A DNA stretch of 64,000 bases from Paenibacillus cellulosilyticus (GTDB lineage: Bacteria > Bacillota > Bacilli > Paenibacillales > Paenibacillaceae): the NCBI RefSeq assembly GCF_003182255.1, contig NZ_QGTQ01000006.1, positions 62,001 through 126,000 of the forward strand, read 5' to 3'. Made by a program: the position numbers and the translations under genes. How positions within the stretch are numbered: position 1 is the first letter of the stretch; the number at the start of each line of letters is the position of its first letter. The notes beneath the pieces are model-generated. The model was not told the DNA's origin, did no database searches, and worked only from the letters and a program-made list of their open reading frames with translations. This document shows positions 43,196 through 54,100 of the stretch, piece by piece.

Positions 43196-44142
43196 CTGTA
43201 CTGGATTCGCGGATCAGCGAACGAATAGAGAATGTCGGTAACGAGATTCGAAGCCATGACAACAATCGCCGCAGCGAGATTAAGCGCCATCAAGGTCGGA
43301 TAATCGCGCGATAGAATCGATTGCATCGTCAGCTGACCGATACCCGGCCACTGGAAGATTTGCTCGACAAGAATGCTTCCTCCCAGCAGAACCGGAATTT
43401 CGGTTCCGATTACGGTGAGAATCGGCAGCAGTGCGTTCCGAAGTGCATGCTTGTAGACGACCAGCGATTCCTTCACGCCCTTCGCTCTTGCCGTACGCAG
43501 ATACTCCTGGCCAAGTACATCCAGCATACTCGCGCGTATGTATCGGATCTTCTTCCCGACGATACCAACAGCAAGTACAGATGCTGGCAGAATTAGATGT
43601 CTGAGCGTATCGCCAATGCCACCCTCGCCACCTAATGTGCTCATCCCTCCTGTCGGAAGCCAATGCACCTTCAAGGTGAACAAATAGATCAAGCCTAGGC
43701 CAAGAAAGAATGGCGGTATCGATAGACCTACGAACGCTAGACCGGTCATCGTATGGTCGAATGCCTTATTGTGTCGTACTGCACTCGCAATACCAAGCGG
43801 GATGGCAATTAGCAGCCCTATCAGCAGTGCCGTGAGCGCAAGCAGCAGCGTCGGCCCAATTCGTTCGCCAATCATGCCTGCAACTGGCGCGTATGAGCTG
43901 AAGGAGTACCCAAGCTGTCCATGCAGCAATCCGCTCAGCCAATGCCAATATTGAACGATGAAGGAGCTGTTGAGGCCTAACATCTCTTTCTTCGCATCCA
44001 GCAGTTCAGGGGGGGTATTCGGGTCAATCAGCATATCCACGGGATTACCAGGCGCGAGCTTCATAATGATAAAGCTGATAACTGTAATGCCTAACAGCAC
44101 CGGAATCGAGATGAGCAGTCTCCGAGTTATGTAGGGCAGCAT
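43192..44142 (-). CDS. ABC transporter permease (DppB/OppB type)
   Basis: A 316-residue permease with six helices, starting YITRRLLISIPVLLGITVISF. The blocks LAPGNPVDMLIDP and YLRTARAKGVKESLVVYKHALRN (EAA loop) place it in the DppB/OppB group. GGAGG lies about 13 nt before the ATG, somewhat far. It overlaps the DppC-type gene by 4 nt and follows the second ATPase by 36 nt. Confidence 0.93.
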   Translation of the reverse strand: MLPYITRRLLISIPVLLGITVISFIIMKLAPGNPVDMLIDPNTPPELLDAKKEMLGLNSSFIVQYWHWLSGLLHGQLGYSFSSYAPVAGMIGERIGPTLLLALTALLIGLLIAIPLGIASAVRHNKAFDHTMTGLAFVGLSIPPFFLGLGLIYLFTLKVHWLPTGGMSTLGGEGGIGDTLRHLILPASVLAVGIVGKKIRYIRASMLDVLGQEYLRTARAKGVKESLVVYKHALRNALLPILTVIGTEIPVLLGGSILVEQIFQWPGIGQLTMQSILSRDYPTLMALNLAAAIVVMASNLVTDILYSFADPRIQYR

Positions 44143-44178
44143 GTGCTTACGCAGTCCTCCTTTCCTATCGCCCCATCC

Positions 44179-45192
44179 TTACCAGAGCGGATAATGGCAA
44201 GCTGCAGCGTGCAAACTTCCGTCAAGCCGCGGCTCCTCCTCTTGACACTTTGCCTGTGCGTAGGGACATCGTGTATGGAAGCGACAGCCCTTAGGCGGAT
44301 CTGCCGGATTCGGCGCTTCACCCTCGAGCACGACCTTCTCGCGCTGTCGCAAACGTGGATGAGAGACGGGGTTCGCTTCCAGCAGCAGCTTCGTGTACGG
44401 ATGCCTTGGTGAGTCGAATAGACTGTTCTTATCGCCTAGCTCGACGATTTGGCCAAGGTACATAACCGCAATGCGCGTGCTGATGTACTTAACCGCGCCA
44501 AGTCCATGTGCAATGAACAGATACGTTAAGCCGAGCTCCTTCTGAAGATCCTGCAGCAGGTTTAGAATCTGCGCTTGTATCGACACATCGAGCGCGGAGA
44601 CGGGCTCGTCGCACACGATGAGCTTCGGCTGGACCGAAAGCGCACGCGCGATACCGATGCGCTGCCGTTGTCCGCCCGAGAATTCGTGCGGGAACCTTTC
44701 CTTGCTCGCTCGAGGTAAGCCAACTAAATCCAGTAAATGATCAACCTCCATAGCAGTACCTCTACTGTCGGACAGCTTATGTGCTCGGAGCGGCTCTGCA
44801 AGCAGCTCTCCTATCCGCTGCCGAGGATTCAAGGAAGCATACGGGTCCTGAAAAATCAGTTGCATTTGGGTTCGCAGCGGCTTCATCCGCCGGTCTGAAT
44901 AATGTGTAATTTCCTCTTCATTGAACCAAATCCGGCCTTCATGAACATCTTCTAGACGAAGAATAGTGCGGCCAATCGACGACTTGCCACATCCCGATTC
45001 CCCAACTAAACCAAGTGTTTCACCCGGGTATATATTTAACGTTACCCCATCTACGGCTCTGACATAGCCGTCTGTTCGACTGAACACACCTTTGCGGATC
45101 GGATAATACGTTCTTACGTTGTCCAACCGTGCAATCGGCAAGGCAGAACGAGCTGCTAGTGCATCCTCATGGATTACAGTATTGGTCGTCAT
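44179..45192 (-). CDS. ABC transporter ATP-binding protein (DppF/OppF type)
   Basis: A 337-residue nucleotide-binding subunit. Walker A is [17 protein letters not shown]-loop [14 protein letters not shown], signature [15 protein letters not shown] and Walker [17 protein letters not shown]. The C-terminal oligopeptide-transporter domain ends [20 protein letters not shown], whose Cys cluster may bind an iron-sulfur centre as in Dpp ATPases. It overlaps the DppD-type gene by 4 nt. Confidence 0.94.
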   Translation of the reverse strand: MTTNTVIHEDALAARSALPIARLDNVRTYYPIRKGVFSRTDGYVRAVDGVTLNIYPGETLGLVGESGCGKSSIGRTILRLEDVHEGRIWFNEEEITHYSDRRMKPLRTQMQLIFQDPYASLNPRQRIGELLAEPLRAHKLSDSRGTAMEVDHLLDLVGLPRASKERFPHEFSGGQRQRIGIARALSVQPKLIVCDEPVSALDVSIQAQILNLLQDLQKELGLTYLFIAHGLGAVKYISTRIAVMYLGQIVELGDKNSLFDSPRHPYTKLLLEANPVSHPRLRQREKVVLEGEAPNPADPPKGCRFHTRCPYAQAKCQEEEPRLDGSLHAAACHYPLW

Positions 45193-46214
45193 AGTGCCTG
45201 GCCTCCTGATGTCGCGTAAGGTTCACTGCTGGTCGGCAGCGACGCGAGCCAACAACGAACAAGCCGGTTGTCGCCTGCAGTGACAAGCGGGGGCGAACTT
45301 TGCTTGCAGATGTCCTGCGAGTAGGCGCAGCGCGGATGGAACCGGCAGCCCTGCGGAAGACGATTCAGCGCAGGGACCGTGCCTGGAATGGATTCAAGCC
45401 GCTCATCGTTCACCCCTGTTCTAGTTTGAAGCGAAGGCATTGCATGTATTAATCCTTGTGTATAGGGGTGCAGAGGCCGATCGAACAACGATCCGGCATC
45501 GGCCTGCTCCACGATTTGACCAGCATACATTACGACAACCGTATCCGCCATCTCCGCGACCACACCGAGATCATGAGTAATGAGCAAAATTGTCGTTCCG
45601 CTTCCTTCCTGCAGTCCCTTCAGCAGCTGCAAGATTTGTGCCTGAACGGTCACATCCAATGCGGTTGTTGGCTCATCCGCGATTAAAAGTTGAGGCTTGC
45701 TTGCAATCGCCATTGCGATGACGGCACGCTGGCGCATACCTCCCGACAACGTATGCGGGTAGTCACGCATAACAGACTCCGGCCTTGGTATGCCCACCTG
45801 CCGAAGCAGATCAATCGCATATTCCGTTGCCTCTCTGCCCTTTCGCTTCGAATGCAGCGTAATCGCTTCACGCAGTTGATGACCAACTGTGAACACCGGA
45901 TTCAGAGCTGTCATCGGCTCTTGAAAAATGATCGCGATGTCCCTACCGCGAATAAGCCGCAGCTCCTTCTCGGATTTATTCAGCAGATTATCGCCCTTGA
46001 ATCGGATTTCGCCCTGCTGAATAATACCGTTTTCGCCTAGCAGACGCAGAATGGATTGTGACGCTACGCTCTTGCCGCTGCCCGATTCTCCAACGATGCA
46101 GATCGTCTCTCCTTCCTTTGCTGTCAGAGACAAGCTCTCCACGACGGTGACTTCTCCATTGTCCGTGTTGAACCCGACGGATAGCTGATCGATCGCAAGC
46201 AGCGGCACCATCAT
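45189..46214 (-). CDS. ABC transporter ATP-binding protein (DppD/OppD type)
   Basis: A 341-residue ATPase. Walker A is CIVGESGSGKSVASQS, Q-loop IIFQEPMTALNPVF, signature LSGGMRQRAVIAMAI and Walker B LLIADEPTTALDVTVQ. The C-terminus carries the Cys-rich GCRFHPRCAYSQDICKQ. It is the DppD partner of the following DppF-type ATPase. Its start overlaps the AbgB-like stop by 4 nt. Confidence 0.94.
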   Translation of the reverse strand: MMVPLLAIDQLSVGFNTDNGEVTVVESLSLTAKEGETICIVGESGSGKSVASQSILRLLGENGIIQQGEIRFKGDNLLNKSEKELRLIRGRDIAIIFQEPMTALNPVFTVGHQLREAITLHSKRKGREATEYAIDLLRQVGIPRPESVMRDYPHTLSGGMRQRAVIAMAIASKPQLLIADEPTTALDVTVQAQILQLLKGLQEGSGTTILLITHDLGVVAEMADTVVVMYAGQIVEQADAGSLFDRPLHPYTQGLIHAMPSLQTRTGVNDERLESIPGTVPALNRLPQGCRFHPRCAYSQDICKQSSPPLVTAGDNRLVRCWLASLPTSSEPYATSGGQAL

Positions 46215-47641
46215 CGACTGACCTCAACTCGGTCCGATCGGGAGATCGGCGGCTGTACGTGCGACGGAATAGCGGGCACATAGGCACGCTGGTGCGTCGC
46301 TTGACGGAATTCTTCTTTCGCACGTGATAACGTCTCTTCATTCGTGAACAGGTCATAAGCAGCAAGAGCGATCAGCTTGGCGGCGTACTGCATTCCTTTT
46401 CGTCCAATCGATGAGCCGAACGATGCCGTCGCCTGCCAAGTATGAACCTGTACACCAACTGGTGCGCAGGTTGTCGTTACCGTTCCTACCGGCGTAATCC
46501 ATGACACATCCCCTAAATCGGTTGAGCCGCCAAGCGTAACGCCTACTGGCTTCCATCGCGCAAACCCGGTTGGAAGCGGTCCTTCTTCTCCGAGCCCCAA
46601 TCGCTCCAGCTGCTGCTGGGCTTGCCGCAATGCCGCAGGATCCAAGCTGTCCGTTAGCGTATTTGCCCATGTGCGCTCTTCTTCTGTAAAAGCGAGTGGT
46701 CCCGCTTCATCCCACTGCTGCACAAGCAGATCATTCAGCGTCTCATTCGGCTTGAAATCATAGGCGCCAGCCTTAATCTCCCACGTGACAGTCGTCTCTG
46801 TCATTAACGCCGCGCCGCGTGCAATATTGAGCAGCCGCTCGAGCAGGCCATCCACGTGCTCGCGGTTCGCCCCCCGCAGAAAGTACCATACGCTTGCTTG
46901 GTCAGGTACGATATTCGGTACGATACCGCCATTCGTAATGGTGTAATGAATACGGGAGCCGTCAGGAACATGCTCTCGCAAGTAATTGGCACCTACATTC
47001 ATAAGCTCCACTGCATCCAGTGCGCTTCTGCCTAGATGCGGAGCGGCTCCGGCATGTGCGGTGCGCCCGTGAAAATGGAACTCAACCGATGTTAGCGCCG
47101 ATGTGCCGGCAGATACGGCTAAGTTGGAGGAGCCTGGATGCCAAGTCAATGCGGCATCCAAATCATCGAATACACCTTCGCGAGCCATGAACGTCTTGCC
47201 TGACAGCACCTCCTCGGCTGGGCACCCGTAATAACGAACTGTACCAGGCAGCCCTTCGGTTAGCAGCCGGTCAGCAATCGCTATCGCGGCCTCTACGCCT
47301 GCTGTTCCGAGCAGATTATGACCGCAGCCATGTCCTGCTCCATTGTGTACGATTGGTTCGGGCGAGGCGCTTACACGCTGGGATAACCCTGGTAAGGCAT
47401 CGTATTCACCAATGATTCCGATAACTGGCGTTCCGCTGCCGTATTCCGCAATGAACGCAGTTGGCATACCGCCTACCTCCCCGGTGATGCGGAACCCTGC
47501 ATGCTGCAGCACGCCGATTTGCGATTCTGTCGCGAATCGCTCCTCATATGCAAGCTCTGGTTGTGCCCAGATTTGATCGGCCAAATCGTCGAAGCTTGTT
47601 TGATTGCGTTCAATCCATTCTACGATATGCTTCTTGCTCAT
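46211..47641 (-). CDS. M20 family amidohydrolase, AbgB-like (p-aminobenzoyl-glutamate hydrolase subunit B type)
   Basis: A 476-residue zinc amidohydrolase of the M20D/AbgB group. Metal and catalytic residues appear in GIIGEYDALPGLSQ, GAGHGCGHNLLGTAG, GCPAEEVLSGKTFM and LTWHPGSSNLAVS, with FHGRTAHAGAAPHLGRSALDA opening the dimerisation domain. AbgB cleaves p-aminobenzoyl-glutamate together with AbgA, which is absent here; related enzymes act on N-acyl amino acids and other amides. The ATG has AGGAGG 6 nt upstream. As first gene of the operon it is coupled by 4-nt overlap to a peptide-type ABC importer, implying uptake followed by cytoplasmic amide hydrolysis. Confidence 0.9.
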   Translation of the reverse strand: MSKKHIVEWIERNQTSFDDLADQIWAQPELAYEERFATESQIGVLQHAGFRITGEVGGMPTAFIAEYGSGTPVIGIIGEYDALPGLSQRVSASPEPIVHNGAGHGCGHNLLGTAGVEAAIAIADRLLTEGLPGTVRYYGCPAEEVLSGKTFMAREGVFDDLDAALTWHPGSSNLAVSAGTSALTSVEFHFHGRTAHAGAAPHLGRSALDAVELMNVGANYLREHVPDGSRIHYTITNGGIVPNIVPDQASVWYFLRGANREHVDGLLERLLNIARGAALMTETTVTWEIKAGAYDFKPNETLNDLLVQQWDEAGPLAFTEEERTWANTLTDSLDPAALRQAQQQLERLGLGEEGPLPTGFARWKPVGVTLGGSTDLGDVSWITPVGTVTTTCAPVGVQVHTWQATASFGSSIGRKGMQYAAKLIALAAYDLFTNEETLSRAKEEFRQATHQRAYVPAIPSHVQPPISRSDRVEVSR

Positions 47642-47719
47642 GACCAGCCTCCTGTACTAAGCGTCCATCTCTGCAATTTCTTTAATTCGCATAAGGATAG
47701 TCGACTTTAAGTTGAACAT

Positions 47720-47749
47720 AATCTATCATCGCACCTCTCATTTAGTCAA
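47720..47749 (-). promoter_or_regulatory. Candidate promoter of the AbgB-Dpp operon
   Basis: On the minus strand TTGACT (47744-47749) and TAGATT (47720-47725) are 18 bp apart, about 80-110 bp upstream of the abgB-like start. The -35 is good, the -10 moderate. Confidence 0.4.
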
Positions 47750-47798
47750 TAAATCCCAGTATAGGATTATTTGATATGTCGATATAGGAATTCAATCG

Positions 47799-47987
47799 AT
47801 GAGCCCTAAGCCGCGTAAAACGGTCGATTCTCGGTTCGATAGAGATGGCTTATCGGCCGTTTACAATATTCAATGTGAACTAGAAGACAGGCTCCTTACG
47901 ATTTTGCATGAACCCATTTTCGAAACGCGCAGTGAAATGAAGACGTCCTTGATCGCATTTTGTATACGAATGGGGCAAAGTGATTAG
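47799..47987 (+). CDS. Doubtful small protein (62 residues)
   Basis: A 62-codon frame with a weak AGGA-type site 9 nt before the ATG. The product is polar with basic and acidic patches (MSPKPRKTVDSRFDRDGLSA) and no recognisable domain or signal peptide. It could be a real small gene, a remnant of a larger one or chance. Confidence 0.25.
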   Translation: MSPKPRKTVDSRFDRDGLSAVYNIQCELEDRLLTILHEPIFETRSEMKTSLIAFCIRMGQSD

Positions 47988-48013
47988 GTCTCCCGCCATC
48001 GTCTATAATCGTG

Positions 48014-48065
48014 GAAGAGGCTGTACCCGCAAGGTCTTATCGACCTGCTTGGGTTCAGCCTCTTC
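48014..48065. terminator. Long imperfect hairpin before the giant repeat gene
   Basis: GAAGAGGCTG (48014-48023) pairs with CAGCCTCTTC (48056-48065) with further pairing inside (CAAGGTC with GACCTGCTTG). A short T-rich tail follows on the plus strand. It is probably a terminator for plus-strand transcription entering the giant gene's leader. Confidence 0.6.
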
Positions 48066-48185
48066 TTATATCGTAGCAAATAAATTGATAACACCGCTCA
48101 TAAGATGAAACGGTAGATAACCATACCATCAATTGCTGTGTCTGCCTTCATGGACAGATTCATGCCCATCTAGGGGTGAGGCCAT

Positions 48186-51100
48186 ATGCCGCTTATTACA
48201 CGAGCAACATTCAATGCAACCGGCGCAATTACGTTTACGGGCAACACACTCGGTCTGAGTCGTTCGGGAACAGCTGGCGTGCCGGGCACGGAGGATAGCA
48301 TAGGAGCATTTATAACTACGAATACATCTTCTGTGTACGGGACTTATCCTGCTGGAACGACAAGCGCATACGCGAGTAATAGCTCCGCTGCTATTCTGAC
48401 GCTTCCAACGGGCAGCACGATCCTCTATGCGGAATTGATCTGGGGCGGCTCCTACATTAACGGAAGCGTGGACCTAAGTGCCTTCATCAACAATGCGGTT
48501 ACGTTCATCACGCCAGCAGGAACTTTCAGCGTATCGCCGGACTCAGCCACGAGTAACCAAGTGAATCTAGGCAACGGTGCATTCGCCTATACGCGATCAC
48601 AAAATGTTACCTCTCTCATTACGCAGGGTGGTGCCGGTACGTATTCGACGGGCAACGTCGTTGGTACGATTGTCATTACAGGCGATTCGACGGCGAACCA
48701 TGCGGGATGGACACTAGGTGTCATTTATAACAATCCAAGCCTGCCCTTCCGTAACATGTCGCTTCGTGCAGGTGCAGTACTTGTGCAAGCATCCTCGGAT
48801 CCGGTGTCGACTACCATTACCGGATTCGCGACGCCGATTTCAGGTACGCTTGGTGGCCGGGCGCTGTTCAGCGCCCAAGAAGGTGATGCGAATCGCACAG
48901 GTGATCAGGCACAGTTCGGTCCAACGTCCGGCACAGCTGTCGCGCTGTCCGGTCCCAACAACTTTGCGAACAACTTCTTCGCATCGCAAATTAATAACGA
49001 CGCTGGCAACCTGAACACTACCGGAACCTTCGGTACTCGAAACCAAACAAATGGTGCACCTGGCTCGAACATCATTGGCGGCCGGCAGGGCTGGGACATT
49101 ACGAACGTTGATGTATCCGCCCGTCTCGTCAACAATCAGTCATCTGCCGTACTCATTCTGACGACATCCGGCGATGCATATGTCGTCAACGCGAATGCCA
49201 TTCAGATCAATATCAATTCGCCAACCATTAATGTGACCAAAAGCGCGAATGTTACGGGTGCAGTCGTTGGCGATACGATTACGTATACCGTCACGGTTAG
49301 TAACACCGGAACAGCGAATGCTGCGAGTGTCGTCCTGACGGATGCGCTTCCCAGCGGTTTAACATTCGTCACCGGTAGCGTGGTCGTAGCTGGTGTCTCC
49401 AGACCCACTTACAGCATTACCGCCGGCGCTCCGTTAGGTCAGCTCAATCTCAGCAGCTCAATCGTCGTCACTTACCAGGCAAAGGTCGCTTCTATACCTA
49501 GCGGCTTCGTACTGCCCAACACAGCGAATGCAGCCTTTACTTTCCAAAGCGTTGCTGGAGGGAATACGATTACAGGTGTCATTCCGTCCAATACAGTCAG
49601 CACACCGGTATATGCACCAATTATCGGCATTACGAAGAGTTCGAATCGTACGACCGCTACGGTCGGGAGTACCGTTACATACACGCTGCTGGTCTCGAAT
49701 ACAGGCAGTATCGCGGCAGCCGTGACGCTGACTGATAATATACCGACTGGAAGCACCTTCATCTCCGGGACATTCCGTGTCAATGGCAATGTCATTGCAG
49801 GTGCCAATCCGGCTGTTGGCGTTGCAATAGGTTCCGTTGCTGTTAACGCAACTTCAACCGTTACTTTTGATGTACAGGTAAATTCACTCCCCACACCACC
49901 ACAGTTCGTCGATCAAGGGACCGCGACTTATACGTATTCGCCGCCAGATGGACGTACGTTATCTGGCATTGCCGCTTCGAATACGCTAACGCTGCCAGTA
50001 TCGCTGCCGAACGTTACTGCTACGAAATCTGTAAGTGTAACCGATGCAGCCGTTGGCGAGACGCTGACGTATACGACGGTCATTACGAACAATGGGACAG
50101 AAGCAGTCACTAATGTAACCTTGACTGATATTTTGCCTAACGGATCAACGTTCGCAACAGGCAGCGTCACGATAGGCGGAACCCCCCATTCAACTGCGAA
50201 TCCCGCTACAGGCATCAGCATAGGAACGATTGCTGTTGGTGGTTCGATCCCCGTCACCCTGCAAGCACAGGTAACTTCACTGCCTGCGAGTGCGCAGCTG
50301 ATCAACCAATCCAAGGTTTCCTATTCTGTCGGTACATTCACGGGTACAACCGCTTCGAACAATACAACAACGCCTGTCTATCAGCCGGTCATTGCGCTAA
50401 CCAAGTCCGCGAATACTTCAGCTGCAACTGTCGGTGACACGATCACCTATACAATTGCAGCTCGCAACACCGGCAACATTGCCGCAGTCGTCACATTAAC
50501 CGATAATATCCCTTCTGGATCAAGCTTCATCCCGGGATCCGTCACGATTAATGGCGTTGCAAGTACTTCTTCATCGCCGATGACCGGAATCGCAATCGGA
50601 AGTCTAGCGCCAACTGCACAAACAACCGTTACGTTCCAGACGCTGCTAAACACGCTGCCTTCACCACCAACTCTGGTCGATTTAGCCCAATCCAGCTACA
50701 CCTACACACTCCCAAGCGGCAGAGGTTTGATCGGCGGAAGCTCCTCTAATACCGTGACGATTACGGCATCCAACCCGAATGTCACGATTACGAAGAGCGT
50801 CAATGCTACTGCAGCAGCTGTACAGGATGTGCTGACATATACGCTGCTCGTCACAAATAATGGGATCTCACCGGTTACTAATGTCGTTCTGTCTGACCCT
50901 GTGCCTGCTGGTGCAGCTTTCGTCACGGGCAGTGTTGTCGTGAACGAGTCATCTTCTCCGCAAGCGAATCCGAATGCTGGGATTAATCTAGGAACGATTA
51001 ACGCTTCAACAACAATCCCGGTTTCCTTCCAGATTCGGGTAACGTCCCTGCCCGCTTCTGGTTCTCTTAGCAATGCAGCTAGCGTAGGGTTTACGTCAGG

Positions 51101-54100
51101 CGCCTTCAACAGTACATCCATCTCGAATACGGTCGTTACCTCTGTATCCGAAGCCGTTGTTTCCGTTGCAAAGAGTGCAAGTACAACGAATGCAACCGTT
51201 GGCGATACGTTCTCCTATTCCTTCACCCTAACGAATACAGGAAATACAGCTGCTACTATCACATTGACAGATCAGGTGCCGGCTGGTGCTTCTTTCGTCG
51301 ACAACAGCGTATTGATCAATGGTACGCCAACACCGGGTGTCAGTCCTGTAACCGGTATTCCAGTTGGAGTTCTAGCTGCGGGAGCATCTGCAACTGTCGG
51401 TTATGTCGTTAATATCGTCTCGTTCCCGGCGAGCAGACAGCTCGTGAATCAGGCAACTGCTGCATACAATTTCGCCCTGTCGAATGGTAGAGTCGTTAAT
51501 CGTTCAGCCAGTTCGAATCCCGTAACCGTCAACGTTGCCCTGCCGAATGTTGCTCTTGTCAAAAGCGTCGGCCAGATCGACGCTGTTGTCGGAGATACGC
51601 TCCTCTTTACTTCCGTACTTACCAACAACGGTATTGCCAATGTCAACAATATCGTGCTGCGCGATCCGCTTCAGAGCAATGCTGTATTCGTACCTGGCAG
51701 CGTGAAAGTGCAAGGCGTAACACGGCCGGACGCCTCTCCGGATTCCGGCATATCACTCGGTACCTTGGCACCAGGCGCTTCGGTTACCGTTACATTCGAG
51801 GTGACGATTACGATGGCCATTCCAACGCAGATTGTGAACCAATCGACTGCGAGCTTTACATCTGGCAGCTTCTCTGCTACGTCCGCATCCAACACGACGA
51901 CTACACCTGTAACGCAGCCTCAGATAGCAGTGGTCAAAAGTGCAAGCACAAGCAATGCCACCTTAGGCGATACCATCGTCTATACGCTGAATGTATCCAA
52001 CAACGGTAATGTCGCAGCTTCCGTCACTGTGACCGATACGATCCCGAATGGTACGACTTTTAACGACAACAGCGTTATTGTGAATGGCTTCCCAATGCCA
52101 GGTTTATCGCCTGTCACCGGCATTAATATTGGATCGGTAGCGCCTAGTGGCTCAACCACTGTTACCTTCAGCGTAACCGTCGCCTCTTTGCCATCACCAC
52201 AGGTGCTGTCTAATACAGGATCTGCCTCCTATACGTTCACTCCGCCGGATGGACGCACGCTGACTGGCTCTGCTACATCGAACACCGTCAGCTTCCCCGT
52301 ATCCGCACCAAACGTCGGCCTTGCTCTCGGTACGGCTTCTACCGCTGTCACGATCGGCGATACGATCGTCTACACGGCAGTCGTGTCGAACAGCGGGATC
52401 GAGACAATCAACAGCGTCATCTTTACGGATCCCGCTCCTGCTGGCTCATCATTTATACCAAACACCGTTACGATTAACGGTTCGCCATCACCAGGCGCGA
52501 ATCCGACTTCCGGCATTCTGCTTGGCTCCATTCCAGCGGGCGGATCTGTGACCGTTACATTCAGCAATTCCGTAAACGCAGTGCCAACGCCTGCATCGCT
52601 GAACAATACTGCGAGCGTTACATTTACATCAGGTGCATTCTCAGGTCTTACTTTCTCCAATACGGTCTCTACCCCTGTCTATCAGCCTGTCGTCGCGGTT
52701 GTGAAATCTTCAAGCACGAGCCATGCATCTGTTGGCCAAACGATCACCTACACGCTTGCGATAACGAACAGCGGTAACTACGCAGCAACCGTAACCTTAA
52801 CAGACAATATCCCGGTCGGCACATCCTTCGTCCCGAACAGCGTATTGCTTGGCAGTACGCCGCTTCCAGGTACAGATCCTGTCACAGGTATTCCTGTGGG
52901 ATCCGTTGATGCCGGAGCAACGGTCTATGTGATGTTCTCCGTCGTCATTGACTCATTGCCGACTCCTCAACAGATATCGAACCAAGGTACAGGCGCCTAT
53001 TCGTACACGCTTCCGGATGGCCGAACCTTTAACCAGTCATCCGTATCGAACACCGTTACTTTTCCTGTATCCGCACCGAATGCAGCAGTGGTCAAAAGCA
53101 CGCCATCTACCTCAGTATCGATCGGTGATACGGTAACGTATACGACGACGATTACGAATACCGGGATCGCATCCATTACGAACGTTTTATTCACGGACCC
53201 GATTCCGCAAGGCTCCACGTTCGTCACGAACTCGCTTACCGTTGATGGTACGCCGCGGGTAGGCGCCAACCCAGCAACCGGCGTCATTATTGGAAACATC
53301 ACGCCTGGCACGACGATCACTGTCGCATTCAATGTAACCGTAACTTCACTGCCAGCTCCGGCACAGCTTAGCAACCAAGCGTCCGTTACTTTTACATCTG
53401 GCGCATTCTCAGGTGTTACATTCTCCAATACGACGACTACATCGGTCTATCAGCCTATTCTTAGCGCGGTGAAAACAGGAAGCACCACGAATGCAACCGT
53501 TGGCGATACTGTCACTTATACGGTCGTTGTCACGAATGCCGGCAACTATGGTGCCGATGTGACGCTGACCGATACGATCCCTGCAGGAACTGCATTCGTA
53601 GCGAATAGCGTTATTGTGAACAGTCAGCCTGTGCCAGGTGTTGATCCATCGACGGGTATCCCTCTTGGTAACGTCACGACTAGCTCGACCGTATCGTTCT
53701 CGGTTGTCATCGTATCGCTTCCGGTTGGTCAGCAATTGAGCAACCAAGCATCAGCTACCTACAGCTACACACTGCCGGATGGTCGTACGCTTGGCGGATC
53801 ACTCAACTCCAATACGCTCGTCATCCCAGTATCCGCACCAAATGTTGGTGTTGTGAAGACGTCAAATGTACCGACAGCTGTAGTTGGCGATACGATCTCC
53901 TACAATATTGCGGTAACGAACAGTGGAATCGAGCCGATCAACAACGTCGTAATCGTTGATGCCATTCCAACCGGCTCCACATTCGTAACAAACAGCGTAA
54001 CGGTAGATGGTGCGCCTCGTCCTGGCGCTGCTCCGAATGCAGGGGTTGCAATCAATACAATCACGCCAGGTCAGACCGTGAATGTCGCCTTCAATCTAAC

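Larger units (their letters stand above)
47642..48185. other. Intergenic region between the AbgB-Dpp operon and the giant repeat gene
   Basis: 544 bp. It holds the likely operon promoter (47720-47749, minus), a weak 62-codon frame (47799-47987, plus), a long hairpin (48014-48065) and the leader of the giant gene with its GGGGTGAGG ribosome site 4 nt before the ATG. Nothing else recognised. Confidence 0.55.

Noticed and set aside
48098-48129. Sporulation sigma-E-like promoter (tCATAAG ... CATACCAT) before the giant gene
   Set aside because: The -10 resembles the consensus, but the 17-bp gap to the -35-like element is longer than usual, so it is not listed as a feature.
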